From Adiantum capillus-veneris (taxonomy: Eukaryota > Streptophyta > Polypodiopsida > Polypodiales > Pteridaceae), in the NCBI GenBank assembly GCA_014529385.2, contig CM043962.1, positions 44,305,598-44,369,597 of the forward strand: DNA of 64,000 bases, read 5' to 3'. Below are positions 1 to 10,934 of this stretch, piece by piece. The notes under the pieces were generated by a model. That model did not search any database and was not told the origin of the DNA. It saw only the letters and a list, made by a program, of their open reading frames with translations. Made by a program: the position numbers and the translations under genes. Each line of letters starts with the position of its first letter. Position 1 is the first letter of the stretch.

Positions 1-1276
1 TGTGTAGGCTCATGCATATGACCCAAGGAAATCCATAAGTTGTCAAGTTCGATGCATTATGTACATTGCACAATACCAGATTAACCTTATCGTTTACAAT
101 TTTCACCCAAAACCTCATCGTACCGTCACAAATCCAACATTCACACCAACATTTTCAGATTCAACCCTTGAATCACTTAATGTTTCTCAATTTTCAGCTC
201 ACCCTCGACGTCGGCCAAAGCAAATAAGCCATAGCCCCATCAACCGTTGTAGATCCCAAAACTTCCACTAGCAGTTTTGCATTTTTGCCCTTAGCCTCTC
301 AGATCCAAGCATCTTTTTCAAGATCCCATCAACATCTAAGACCATTGTATCAACATTTGTGCAATCTAAAGCAAATACCTCTTTGGTGATAGAGAGGGGG
401 GCCCTTGGAGAGGGGTTTGAGACCCCATCTAGTGTTAGTCTCTTTTCTCTCTCTATCTCTCTCACTCGCAAAACTTTCGCTCTCAGTATCTCTATTTTCT
501 CTCTTCGTCTTTGCACATCTCTCTCATGAAATAAAAGGAACCTTGAGTATGCATTCACCATAAATCACTTTCACTTCCGCTGCACATTACAAATGATAAC
601 CAATGGCTTAAAGCCTCAAATTGGAAAAGACACCAAGAAAGAAAACCCCTCAGCGAGGGTAAAATGTGTCATGGAAACTATTGTAGGAAGAAGAAAGAAA
701 AGGGAGAGGTGTAACCACCAAAGCCTCTAGATGATAGGAACTTCCAAACTGTTGTGAAGAGGAAAACTACCCCAAGGAGCTAAGGGACATAACTAGAAAG
801 TCATAGGCAACATCAAAAGACGTACTACATAGGAGGGTGAATGATGGAAAAGAAAAATCTCGCACATAGGCACACACTCACTTAACCCTTATGCAACATA
901 AGAAAATGGGAAAACCAGAAGAAAGGAGACAAATGAAACAAAAAACAACACAAGCTGCATGCTAAAACACACACACACACACACGATCAGCATACAAGTA
1001 CGATTCAGCAGCACAAAACAAGAAAGAAACAACAAACAAGGATAAAGCAAAACATAGAACCGCAAAACAAAACTGGATGTGGAAGGTTACAAAGGCAGCA
1101 GCAGGAGGCGAGGTGAAGCAGAGCGCCACCGTTGACGGTAGTCAGCAGAGCTGCAAGGGCCAAGACCAATAGACGGCACAATTGCTAGCAATGAAGACAC
1201 CCATGGCCACCCCTTAAAAGCAGGTGCTTGGAGGCTCGGGTGCGCGGCAAGTGAAGGCAGGGCACACAGCAGGCAG
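1..1276. other. Intergenic DNA, no gene seen
   Basis: I see no supported gene, RNA or mobile element here. Open frames are short and of low-complexity composition, including an Arg/Glu-rich minus-strand frame at 268-561 created by pyrimidine-rich DNA. A short (CA)n run lies near 968-984. Confidence 0.5.
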
Positions 1277-1317
1277 CTAGGCGCGCAACAAGCTGCTCTT
1301 CCTCCTTGCGACAGGCT

Positions 1318-1352
<35 letters not shown>

Positions 1353-1369
1353 TACATAAAATTCGGCAC

Positions 1370-1564
1370 CTGATAAGCGGAAGTCGCCACTCCAAACACA
1401 AAGTTGGGAGGGAAGTCATTGCGACGAATTTGAGTAAGCGCTCGCTGTTGGAAACCAGAGCAACAAGGGCTCAACAAATGCTTTACGCAGGAAGGCGCCA
1501 TGCTGGTGCTGCACCAGTCGAGAAGTGACCGTCTTGGGAGAAGGAGCCGGGGAGGATAGTCCAA
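1370..1564 (-). CDS. GH1 beta-glucosidase first exon (partial)
   Basis: The minus strand encodes RNDFPPNFVFGVATSAYQ, the characteristic N-terminal block of plant glycoside hydrolase family 1 beta-glucosidases (F-P-x-x-F-x-F-G-x-A-T-S-A-Y-Q). The next codons should read V/I-E-G-A, but the sequence is CAG followed by GTGCCG. This places a 5' splice site directly after Tyr-Gln, the usual exon 1/exon 2 boundary of plant GH1 genes. Possible starts are the ATGs at 1564 or 1501; 1501 gives about 44 residues. No clear signal peptide is seen in this frame, although a neighbouring frame contains a hydrophobic stretch, so an indel is possible. Exon 2 and the catalytic Glu-containing exons are not recognisable between 1 and 1369; a (TC)n run at about 1318-1348 lies in the presumed intron. 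It may be exon 1 of a gene leaving the window at its left edge, or a captured fragment. Confidence 0.55.
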
Positions 1565-2520
1565 AGCCGAAAAGATAGATTTGCTTTATCCAAAGCCTCT
1601 TCAAAATGAAATTTGGCCAGTTCAAATTTTGCAAGAAGGTTCTCAAGTCCGTTCACTATATGGAATGCTAGTGTGATTATCCCTCTCAAATTTAGTGTTA
1701 GCTTGCTCATATCTACTAACATAATATGGCGGAAGGGGGAGCTTTTTACACGTATCGCAATCTGTGACTTGAAGGTTAAAGTTCAAAACAAAAACAAGCC
1801 CCTTTGCACACGATAAAGAGGGAGAGAGGGGGAGAGAGAGAGAGGCCGCCGAAGGCGACTGGCCGTACTATGCATCTGAAAAGGTTCCAAGGCCGGGTTC
1901 ACAAAAAATTATTTCCCGAGCCTTAGGAAAGGGGGTACAAAATAAATAAACAAGGATCACGTTGGCATTTTAAAACACTAGTACAGTCCATCGTCTTAGA
2001 CGACCTCTTTCTTTTTCTCTCTCTCTCTTTATCACGTGTCCTCTCTCCTTTTCTCTCTCTCTCTCTTTTGAAATCTAACCTTCATCTCGCAGCTTGTGCC
2101 ACGTGTAAAGGAGACTCCCCTCCACCATATTATGTTAAGTAGATTTAATCATATGAACCCATGCCAGTTTTTTTATTAAAATATAATACTAATTAAATAT
2201 TTAAAAATCAATTAATCACAGCATATGTATGCTTATTAACCCCCTATGTAAAACCGTTGCACCAAGTGAGAAGTGAGGAGACTCTTATGCTTCAAAAACA
2301 AAAAAAAACATGAAATCATAAACAAGATGAAGTAATATAATTTAATGAAATAGAACCATATAAGGTTCTTAAATCAAAGGACTTTTTTATCAAAGAAATT
2401 TTCAATTAATCAATAAGTTACAACAAATGTATGCTTAACTCTCTTCTTCGCTTTAAAGAGGTGAAGAGTCACGAAGACATGTTGAAGTCAAGGGGGGACA
2501 AGAGTTATCTAGAGTAAGTC
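1565..2520. other. Intergenic, pyrimidine/purine-rich
   Basis: Contains short GA and TC runs (about 1816-1845 and 2010-2065) and AT-rich DNA. No gene is seen. It could include the upstream region of the GH1 exon, but I recognise no promoter element. Confidence 0.4.
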
Positions 2521-2526
2521 TTTTTA

Positions 2527-2880
2527 TTTTTTTGCCAAACTCACAATAGTGAGTGGATAAATACATTAAGAAAACCAAAAAAGTTACAATGGTAGCCATG
2601 CTCCCAATGAGCCATGGCATCTCTCACCATCCACATTCCACACAGCGAGATACATTAGCTAATGAAGGGCACCATTCTGATGAAGGATACAAAGCGTTCA
2701 ACTGTTATGGGAGACACCCAGAACACATGAGAACATAAAGCCGAGGTTGGCTTGGGGTTGCCACTAAGGAGAGAGCCCTACCACAACAATCCCCTTGCCC
2801 ACCAAGCCAATGCAAGGGAAACCCCATTGAAAAGAATACCAATGAGTACACCCAAGAAACACCATCCCAACCAAACAGTG
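2527..2880 (-). mobile_element. LINE 3' end, family A (5'-truncated)
   Basis: On the minus strand this ends in an imperfect palindrome (CTCACTATTGTGAG) followed by an A-rich tail, seen on the plus strand as tttttttgccaaactcac at about 2528-2545. The same arrangement closes the LINE tails near 7190, 8160 and 9095. Upstream (plus-strand 2600-2880) is a G/T-rich untranslated-like region resembling the one at 9110-9870. No reverse-transcriptase sequence is retained, so this is a dead 5'-truncated copy. Confidence 0.5.
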
Positions 2881-3585
2881 GCTTGGTAGCGCTATGGATA
2901 ATAAGTTTTGATGAGTGCTTCCAATTACATGTCACTTTTGTTGTGTTGTAATATAAATTTATATTGTCCAAATACACACATGATCACAAATGCCTTATAG
3001 GCCAACCCACTTTAAACAACAAGGTAAAAGGATCACATTGGCATGTTAAAACAAAATAATTTGAGAAAAACAAAAAATAGAAATTTATTGAAAAATTAAG
3101 GCTAAACAAGGAATTAGCATTTTACATGCTCTCAACTTTGAAGTTTCTTTCTAGTCCATCGAGAAAGACAAAGGACCAAGTTTTCAAGAGATATTTTGCG
3201 GGCTCACTAAAAAATTTAAACAAAGTTTTTAATTCTTTGTGAGTCAAATAACATCCAAGGGGCCAGTTCATACATCAAAATCACGGCTCACCAAAATCAT
3301 TTTCCCTTATAAAGTAAAATAAGGGCAAATTTAAAAGCCTTTTAGCTTTTTAGGTAGAATATTAAGGCATTTGCTAATATTTACACTAAAACGTGTAAAA
3401 CATTGATGGCCTTCTTCAAGACAAGCTTTTTAAAAACACAATTTAGCAAGCCCACCAACAGAGTAAACCAAGCAAATTTAGAGGTTTTGTATACTAAACT
3501 AAGTTATACTCAAGCTCTCTACATTTTATAGGCTTCCTCACCTTCAAATTCAAAACCTAAAGAAGAATTTGTGTATGCTTGCCCG
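2881..3585. other. AT-rich intergenic with a dispersed-repeat copy
   Basis: About 2895-2965 is a diverged copy of a dispersed repeat also found at 5335-5405, 10325-10383 and 35545-35608 (core: gtgcctacaa, acatg, ttgttgtgtt, aatataaa). Nothing else is recognised. Confidence 0.4.
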
Positions 3586-3589
3586 TCCA

Positions 3590-4055
3590 CTTTATAGTGT
3601 AATTTCCCTGCTTCAAAATGGAAAATCTCGCTTGTAAATCCATTGGACCTTGATTTTCAAATTAAAAGCATTTTCTGTTGTATTCTCAGCGAATATCCTC
3701 GATTTTGATTTCGCCTTGCCTTCGGGAAACGGTGCCAAGGACATGGTTTTTCTTGAGGTCAATGCTCACATGCTCTAGTTTGTGTTGTAATTTTCCTAGT
3801 TGGAAATGGAAAATCTTGATTGAATTTGGGCCTTGATTTTCAAGGCAAATCTAAAAACTACAAGCCTTTAAAAACATACTTGAAAATGCCAGTAAATCCA
3901 TTAGCCCTAAATTTTAAAAGTGGTTATGATTTCCAACAAATATACAATATTTTTTTTAGGTTAGAAATCACATATCCTGGTTTGCATTGTAATTTTCCTG
4001 GTTGGGAATGAAAAATCCCATTCGTAAGTTTGTTTGGCCTTGTTTCTCACAAACC
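3590..4055. repeat. Degenerate tandem repeat, about 190-200 bp period
   Basis: Three diverged units begin near 3598, 3787 and 3987. Each reads roughly tgtaattttcct, then tggaaaatc, then ccttgattttcaaa. A weaker related segment occurs at about 6128-6185. No coding potential is seen. Confidence 0.5.
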
Positions 4056-4792
4056 TTTAAAAAACATGGCCAGGAAAATTGTTTTAATTGAACATTGTGA
4101 ATTAAAATGCTCTTGTGGCAGATGGAATCGACAAATGCAAGTACAAAGAACCACGAGCAGCCGCGTAGACATCCATGGCCCATCTGTAGTCTTGTGTGCC
4201 CAACACACAATGCATGGGGAATAAGCACACATGGAAAGTAAAATCGCATTGAATGAGGATGGTGGCATCAATAAATGGGGAAGCTAGTAATCATGTGCAG
4301 CGGAATAAGCATGTACGACAGCACACATGTGGACGACGATGCACAATAATAATGGAGAAGTGAGTAAACATTGAAAAGTAACCTGATTTTCTAAATTTTC
4401 CTCTTGGCAAATTCAAGGAAAGGCATTTTGTATGTTTGGGAAAATGATTTTTCCCGAACACTGCATTGAATCATCTCTTGCTTACGAGTATGTACCAACG
4501 ATTTTGGAAAATAAAAAGAAAAGCAGAATCAACATAGATTCTCTTGGAGTCTGCATAAGTCAAAAAGATTCCCTTCACTAATACATTCGTGGCCTCTAGA
4601 GTCTACATGGCTCAAAGTTTAGACTGCTGTCTCAAACAAGCTTTCCTTTTCTCTCTCTGTGTACAGTAGGTGGGCGGGAATATCGCCACTCAGGTCCTGT
4701 TGTAAAGACGCAGAGCTCTGTGTGTGTGTGCGTGCGCGCGCGCATGTGTGTGCGGCACGCATGCACAAGAGCTGGCTTGGTCTACGAAGACA

Positions 4793-4794
<2 letters not shown>
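4056..4794. other. Intergenic, no gene seen
   Basis: Overlapping short frames exist on both strands between 4030 and 4271, but none resembles a known protein. A GT/GC alternating stretch lies at 4721-4755. Confidence 0.4.
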
Positions 4795-4868
<74 letters not shown>

Positions 4869-4898
4869 TTTGTGTGTGTGTGTGTATGTGTGTGTGTC
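4795..4898. repeat. Compound (TC)n(TG)n microsatellite
   Basis: A run of about 20 TC units is followed without a gap by interrupted TG units. The Ser/Leu and Val/Cys repeats that open frames show here are products of the microsatellite. Confidence 0.9.
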
Positions 4899-5785
4899 AA
4901 ATTTGCAGGGGCAAGGGAAGGCATGCTATGCGTCTGTGTTGGTAGAAAGGAAGGAAGTAGGGATTGGTGGAGGTTGGTACAGAGGGTCGAGGAGATGGGC
5001 GTAGAGAAGGTGGATGGATTAGGGTGGGGACCATGGGAATGTGGAGGAAGATTCTATGGAATCTTCCAGCAAATGAATTTCTTTTGGCACTTACCAGTAT
5101 GTGCCTACAAGAAAGTCCTTTATGGCAAGGAAAATCAAATACTTGACAAATCGTGATAGGTGTTGAAAGCCCAAAAATTGTACGACCTTCACTCATACTA
5201 CACGAGGGCCTTTAGAAGGCCAAAAATCCAAAACGATCTAAACTTTTCTAAAGATACAAGTAACAACAGGGTGACAAATCACAAAGGCCTCCTAAAGTTA
5301 AGGGGGTTGACAGTTAAGGGAACTAAGGTCTAAATGAGTGCCTACAATGACATGTCATTTTTGTGATGTTTTTATATAAAATTGTATTGTCCATTATACA
5401 CACATAATTCTTTCCCCTTTCTCAACAAGGTGAAAGACCCAATTTGGCATTTTAAAACAAATCACAATGAAAGGGAAGTAAAATAAAAACAATAAAATAA
5501 AGAGACTCATTGACAAATTGAAACAAAATATTATTTTATTGTTTTCATAAGAAAATGTTGCTCAAATAAGCATATTATATAATAAAACAATTTAATGAAA
5601 TTCTTTTACAAATTAAAATATTAAAGAAATTTTCATTGAGTCAATACTTTATATCATGGATTAAACTGGTGTGAATGCACTCTTTGAGTTGTTAATCCCT
5701 TGTTCTTTAAGGCCTTTTTTAAAAATCTAAACAAGGTAAAGTTTTTACGGTGGCCTCAAGAAGGCAATATTTTTAGCTGTAATAA
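4899..5785. other. Intergenic with a dispersed-repeat copy
   Basis: No gene is seen. 5270-5405 is another copy of the repeat found at 2895, 10260 and 35478. It includes aaagttaagggggttg and the tail attgtattgtccattatac. Confidence 0.4.
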
Positions 5786-6029
5786 ATTGTGTGTGTGTGT
5801 GTGTGTGTGACATCAATATTCGAAAAAAGTCACTTTCAAAAACATACAAGAATTCCATTGGAGTAGATTCAAAGCGAAAATTTTACAAAATAATTGGCAT
5901 TTTTTGCAATTTTATTCTATTTTTATAAAATTTTCAAGCATATTTTCTCCTTCTCCCCTTCCCTTTAGGCGGCTCATTTTGATTTTCAACCGGCTCAAGG
6001 CTAAGCTGAGGCACACTTTTTGCGAACAC

Positions 6030-6057
6030 GTGTGTGTGTGTGTGTGTGTGTGAGTGT

Positions 6058-6095
<38 letters not shown>
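6030..6095. repeat. Compound (TG)n(GA)n microsatellite
   Basis: A TG run passes directly into a GA run. The same order recurs at 24333, 43338, 50810 and 51936. Confidence 0.9.
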
Positions 6096-6099
<4 letters not shown>

Positions 6100-6450
6100 T
6101 AGTGTTAAAAAACCCCCAAGGTCCAATGTATTTTAACCAGCTAAAATTGTAAAATCTTGGTTAGATTTTGAGCTTGCCTTTAAGAAAACTGAGAAATTTA
6201 CACAAATTTGTGTTATTACCAACAAAAGCTTCAAATTTTGACCTAAAAATCAAAAGAAATTCAAGTTTACCCTTGTTTTCACTGGTTAGGGAGAATTTAT
6301 TTTTCTAGCCGCGGAGGGAGGGAGAGGAAGAGGATATTCTTTATACATTTTTAATGCCTCACATTAGCACCAATATAGAGACACCTTAAAAAACACTAAA
6401 TGAAGAAAATCATATTGTATCTAATCATATGGTAATCATATGGTAATAAA

Positions 6451-6655
6451 AAGACTAAAGTGCAAATAAAGGTAATGTTTAATGTGATAGTGAAACTTTT
6501 GATGGTGATAGATTTAAGAATAAAGTGCAAATAAAGGCTATATTACATTTAATGTAATAGTGAAACTTTTGATGGTGATAGATTTAAGACTAAAGTGCAA
6601 ATAAAGGTTATATTACATTTAATGTGATAGTGATACTTTTGATGGTGAGAGATTT
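6451..6655. repeat. Minisatellite, three units of 65-70 bp
   Basis: Units begin at about 6451, 6516 and 6586. Each contains taaagtgcaaataaagg, then aatgtgatagtgaaac, then ttttgatggtgatagattt. The units are nearly identical, so the expansion is recent. The first unit lacks about 5 bp. Confidence 0.85.
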
Positions 6656-6894
6656 GCACGTTTTCTCCACCAGTCCTATGTGGCCTTCTTAGGCCAAAAA
6701 GTAAGTCTAATTAACATAGAGTATAGAAAATAACAAGCTGAAGTCTTCATGAGGGCCTTCAAAAGGCAAAAAAGTGACTATCGAAGAGTCGTAAGAGTTA
6801 AAAATCTATTTTAAAAAGGTAAAAATTGAGCCTCTCAATTGTAATTGAAAGCCAAGCACTGTTGATATGTACTCAAACTGTTAGATTTTGCTAT

Positions 6895-7212
6895 TTCAAC
6901 ACATGTGGAAAGCCAAGAACCGTCGAATTTTTGAGAATGACACCATGGTAGCTAGCTTCAAGGACATCAACGAAAGCATTGAATTCATTATTTCCATGGG
7001 TTAAAAGAAGAATTCAAACGAGTGGAGCTAGGCATCTTCAGTGGTCATTACCTCTTGCAATGAGTAAGGGTGCGTGGCTAATGAGTCAACATTACTTGGC
7101 ACTATGTAAGACTTTTTATGTCTCAAACAACCCCTCAAGGCTCGACATGAGTTTGATGCTCGTGTACATTTTTTCATGACAATACACTCACAATTGTAAG
7201 TTTGACAAAAAA
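6895..7212 (+). mobile_element. LINE 3' end, family A (5'-truncated)
   Basis: The frame from 6903 encodes a short C-terminal tail beginning MWKAKNRRIFENDTMVASF. It is clearly related to IWQARNRCVFEDDLAMASF in the adjacent copy at 7869, matching the conserved W-x-x-R-N-x-x-x-F end of plant LINE ORF2. A 3' UTR with ccctcaaggctcgacatgag leads to the near-palindrome ACTCACAATTGTAAGT at 7187-7202 and an A-tail at 7206-7215. It is dead on arrival. Confidence 0.75.
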
Positions 7213-7215
7213 AAA

Positions 7216-7500
7216 AGGTACGGTATAATTTTTTGTTAGTCTTTTCAATAAGTTTCTTGGAAAAAAAATCAAAACAAAAAAATATTTTAATGTTAATCTT
7301 TCCAATAAGTTTCTTTAAAAAAAATCTAAACAATTTTTTTCAAATATTTTTTATTAAAAAAGTTAATTTGATAAGCATAGAAATTAATAAAATAATTTTT
7401 TGGAAACCTTAAATAAAAGGACTTTTTATCAAAACCTCATGGGATCAAACTCTTATAAATTCATTTCTTCTCTAAAAACCTTTGTCAAGCAACAAGCCAA
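7216..7500. other. AT-rich spacer between two LINE tails
   Basis: Two diverged copies of a segment containing tttttgttagtcttttcaataagtttctt occur in tandem at about 7230-7330. No gene is seen. Confidence 0.35.
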
Positions 7501-8180
7501 ATAATGAATGCACTTTTAGAATTTTGGAGAATAGCATTTAAAAGGCGAGGATCTCTTTCTACTCAGTATATGAAGATATTTCTATGGAAAGTGGTGTGGG
7601 GTGCTCTGCCGACGGGCGTAAAGATACAAGAAAGAGGAATCGGGTCCGATCGTTGCTCGGGGTGCAGAATAGCTAGTGAAGACCTAACCCACCTTTTTTC
7701 GTGGGATGCCAGGCAATCAGTGGCATGGCAGGGAAAATATGCAAGTGGATTCAAAGGACATGGCAAATTAAGTTCTTCAAGTATGATTTGTTCTTTGGTA
7801 GTAACAGGTTGGGAAGTCCTGCTCTTCTTGTCTGCACTCAAATAATCAGGTACTACTTCTTTCACCATATTTGGCAAGCAAGGAACCGTTGCGTGTTTGA
7901 GGATGATCTGGCTATGGCAAGCTTTTGTGAAATCATACAAGAGAGCAGAGTGACGATCCACATGATCGGAGGCAAACAAACCTCAGAGGACTGGTTTAGA
8001 ACAATACATGTCATGATGACATCTTGTAATAAGTAAAGCCTAGGAGTAGTTGTGGTTTCTCTATCAAGCAGAAAACTTATAACCCTTTGACCCTCAAGGC
8101 TCAATCTGAGCTTGAGGTTGGTGTATATTTCTGATGTTCTTAATATTATCCACTCACAATTGTGAATTTTGTACAAAAAA
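7501..8180 (+). mobile_element. LINE 3' end, family A, with zinc-binding RT C-terminus
   Basis: This is the 3' part of a LINE ORF2 in two frames (7504-7845, then 7701-8036, implying an indel). Visible are a zf-RVT-like zinc-binding region (W-x-x-L-P near the start, C-S-G-C, then H-L-F) and a C-terminal tail with IWQARNRCVFEDD. The 3' UTR matches the copy at 7120-7200. It ends in the palindrome-like ACTCACAATTGTGAAT (8152-8167) and an A-tail near 8174-8182. It is a truncated pseudogene; the reverse-transcriptase core is absent. Confidence 0.8.
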
Positions 8181-8185
8181 AAAGA

Positions 8186-9080
8186 CTTTTAAACTCCATA
8201 GGGACACTTGTCAAACAAGCAAATTTGAACTTTGGCCCCTTGGGTACTAAGGCCTTTAGAGGCCAATAAGAACTTTAGTGAAATGCACCCATTTAATGAA
8301 ATGACTCAAATGCACACATGTCCTCACTAGCTTGGTTTGATCCAACGGTTTTAAATATGCACCACACCCTATGGCCTTATGAGGGCCAACAAGCCTTAGT
8401 GAATAAAGAAGTTACTCATACACATTTGATGTGAAGTATTTTTGCTTTATAAAAGAAGTCTTAGAGTTGAGTTTGATTACATACTTTAAATGTTTTCTGT
8501 TTTCAGTGCCATCATTGAGACTTACATTAAAAGTTATTTCAATTTTAAAATAGTAAATGGATCTTTTTATTTCACTTTCATTTCATATCATGACACATGT
8601 CTTGGCTTTTCTTGCATTCTATAATTTATTTTGTTTTCGAATGTTAAAGTGAAATTTCACTTCTATAATTCTAATAAATCCTATGGATACACACACATAT
8701 ATATTAATGAGTTTTTTGTAATTTTACAACCTCACATGGCTTGATTTTTCTTACATTCTGTAACTTAATTTTAGTCAATGTTTCGGAAAGTCTCTTTTAT
8801 TAAGCGACTGTCAGGTGAGTTTCCTCCCCACGAAGAAGCTAACCGAAAAAACTAGCATAAATTTAAAAGGTGCAAGACTTTTGAACTATTTTCTCACATA
8901 TTTCATCAGTTTTTCTTCCCTTTACCATCGTTTGCAACTAGTTAGTCTCCATTTTCAACCTACTCAAGGCTAAGCTGAGGCAATCCTTTTTTGAACATTG
9001 ATTCTACTTAAACTCAACTTAATGATTTTATCACGTTTTAATTGTTTTAGAAAGCCACCATGATTCTTTCACTTGTTTAT
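8186..9080. other. AT-rich intergenic, no gene seen
   Basis: 8890-9000 resembles 5935-6030, sharing caaggctaagctgaggca, so it is a dispersed-repeat copy. Short motifs of the form ggcctt...aaggcc recur across 5200-8400. No coding sequence is recognised. Confidence 0.4.
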
Positions 9081-9084
9081 TTTT

Positions 9085-9870
9085 ATCTTTTGCAAAACTC
9101 ACAATCTGTGAGTGATAAATTAAACTAGAACCTCAAAAAAATACAGAAGTAACCCTGCTCACACACAAGCCAGGGTGTCATCGACATCAAAAAGAGAAAA
9201 TAGTATAGTTCCCCCATACCAACAACCGGTAATCGAAACATACCCTACACCCGAACAAGGGAGGCCAACCCTCACATACAATAAACATCACAAACTTTAA
9301 ATTATCCCGCGTGGTTGCCACAGGCATCATGACCCCTACCACAAGACCAGAACACCCCCAAACAGGAAAAGAAGAGAGCATACCAAAACAAATATCATAG
9401 CCGCATCACAGGTGGGGCCCATATTCCCCATCACCGGAGAAGAAACCAAAGTCAAAACACCATCCATAGCAAAAATCAGACTACCATAGCAGCATGATGG
9501 ACTGGAACCAAGGTAGGATATCACGCATCAAGAGCAGGCTTTGTAGGGGAGACAAGCCTCATCCAAGGAGTATCATGCCACTCCACCAACCGAAATTGAA
9601 AGTGCCGACCCAGCACCAAACAGAAGATCCACCCATTGCAGCTCCCAAATAGATCCAAGCAAGCGATTTCCCCTCGAGAAGAGGGCAGCCAACCGCCAAA
9701 CCGCAGTGCCAGAAATGGGGTTGAAGCTGAACCGACTCTTGCTACCAAGGAGGGAGAGGATAGCCAAAAGCCCCATCCCCGAAGTGCTCATGTCCCCTTG
9801 CCAAGCAAACCCCTCCTCAGTAGCTCCTGGACCTACAGTTCGTCTAGATCCCTTCTTGAGCAAAGCACCA
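9085..9870 (-). mobile_element. LINE 3' region, family A (mostly 3' UTR)
   Basis: The minus strand ends with TCACTCACAGATTGTGAGT and an A-rich tail at about 9085-9108, the same terminus as the other family A copies. The upstream G/T-rich DNA gives short Leu/Val/Gly-rich open frames that look like untranslated region and are not annotated as genes. No RT motif is visible. Confidence 0.45.
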
Positions 9871-9897
9871 AGTCTTTAAACAACCCGCCCAAAGCGC

Positions 9898-9918
9898 CCC
9901 CCCCCCCCCCCCCCCCCC
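9898..9918. repeat. Poly-C run
   Basis: About 20 consecutive C residues, interrupted only at the ends. Its length is likely to be unreliable in any assembly. Confidence 0.85.
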
Positions 9919-10050
9919 AACCCCCATTGTGTCGCTCGAGTAGGACGGAGAAGACATCTCCTATGATATTCTGGTTTGTAAAAAAATTCTTTCGTTTAAG
10001 AGCTTCATATGGGTCCATCTCATCATCACTAGTCTTGTACCAAAATAAAA

Positions 10051-10687
10051 CACTTGTGTCCTTTTTTTAGAACGTGAAAAAAAAGTACTAGACATAACTA
10101 AAACAAATCTTCAAAATTAATTGCAAGGACCTTTTATAAACCACTTCTACTGTTTGTAAAAATTGTCTCCTTGTATTATTGTTTGTTGTCGTAGAGAAAT
10201 GTACCCATAAAGGGTGCTCTCACAAAATTGCATCCGATGGGTTGAAATCAAGGCGCCTAACAAGGTGAAGAGGCACAAAGGCTTGATAAGTTAAGGGGGA
10301 TGGGGGAGAGTAAGTTAAAATAAGTGCCTATAATCACATGGAATTTTTGTTGTGTTTTAATATAAATCATATTATCTATTTTAAAAAAGTGGCTCTACGA
10401 CGAAGCAGTGGGGCAGGCAAAGAGCAGCCTGACGCTCTGAAGGCTATTGAGCCGACAGGCGACTTTGCGAAACCGGGCACCGATAATAGCGGGTCAAATC
10501 TCCCTTACTAATCTGAGTAAGGAGGAACTGAAACAAAGAAAGACGCAGGTGGAAAAAGACCTAGCGACAATCCTTTGTGCACTATCATTGAACAAAAGGT
10601 CGCGCGAAGATTCGGCGACGCAGGAGGATGCTGCTGAAGTGGCCAAAGGGGACAGAGCTTTCCAAGTGAGGTGGAAGATGTCGTTAC
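10051..10687 (+). repeat. Left copy of a 638-bp direct duplication flanking LINE L1
   Basis: This segment is repeated, with several percent divergence, at 35277-35915 in the same orientation. It contains the 5' leader and start of ORF1 of LINE L0 (reading AKSSLTLxRLL-type sequence after the leader; shared block LSKEELKQRKT). The left copy starts directly after aaaataaaa and ends where LINE L1 sequence begins. The right copy starts directly after the poly-A tail of L1. This is the topology of a target-site duplication, but an extraordinarily long one. Confidence 0.8.
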
Positions 10688-10934
10688 TTTCTTTGTGGTT
10701 CATTTCTTTGCTGATACACAGTGCTCGCCACGCTATGTACACATTCATGAGGACTCTTGGACAGAGGAGGTTGGTTTACGTACGGCTCGGTCTACTTGGG
10801 CTCGGGCCAAGCACTCTCTACAGTCACACCTATCTAGAGGACGCTTGGATGCGGATTACTCCCCATCCAAGCCAGCCTCGAAGATAGCACGTTTAGCTGC
10901 TACAGTAGCATTTGTTCTCTCTCGCTCTCCATGA
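10688..10934 (+). pseudogene. LINE L1 ORF1, C-terminal remnant
   Basis: A frame open from about 10671 to 10934 ends in TGA that overlaps the ATG of the next frame (ATGA at 10931-10934), the usual ORF1/ORF2 junction of plant LINEs. The sequence (Ser/Arg/Ala-rich, ending in VAFVLSRSP) fits a divergent ORF1 tail but has no diagnostic domain. The 5' part is missing, so L1 is 5'-truncated inside ORF1. Confidence 0.5.

Noticed and set aside
268-561. 97-codon minus-strand frame rich in Arg and Glu
   Set aside because: Composition comes from pyrimidine-rich DNA; no domain or homologous copy recognised.
4659-5156. Long open frames with poly-Ser/Leu and Val/Cys, and similar Arg/Glu frames in other GA arrays
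   Set aside because: They are translations of (TC)n, (TG)n or (GA)n microsatellites and have no conserved flanking sequence.
9573-9863. Hydrophobic, Gly/Leu-rich minus-strand frames that resemble a membrane protein
   Set aside because: They lie upstream of a LINE A-tail in a G/T-rich 3' UTR-like region and overlap equally long frames on the other strand.
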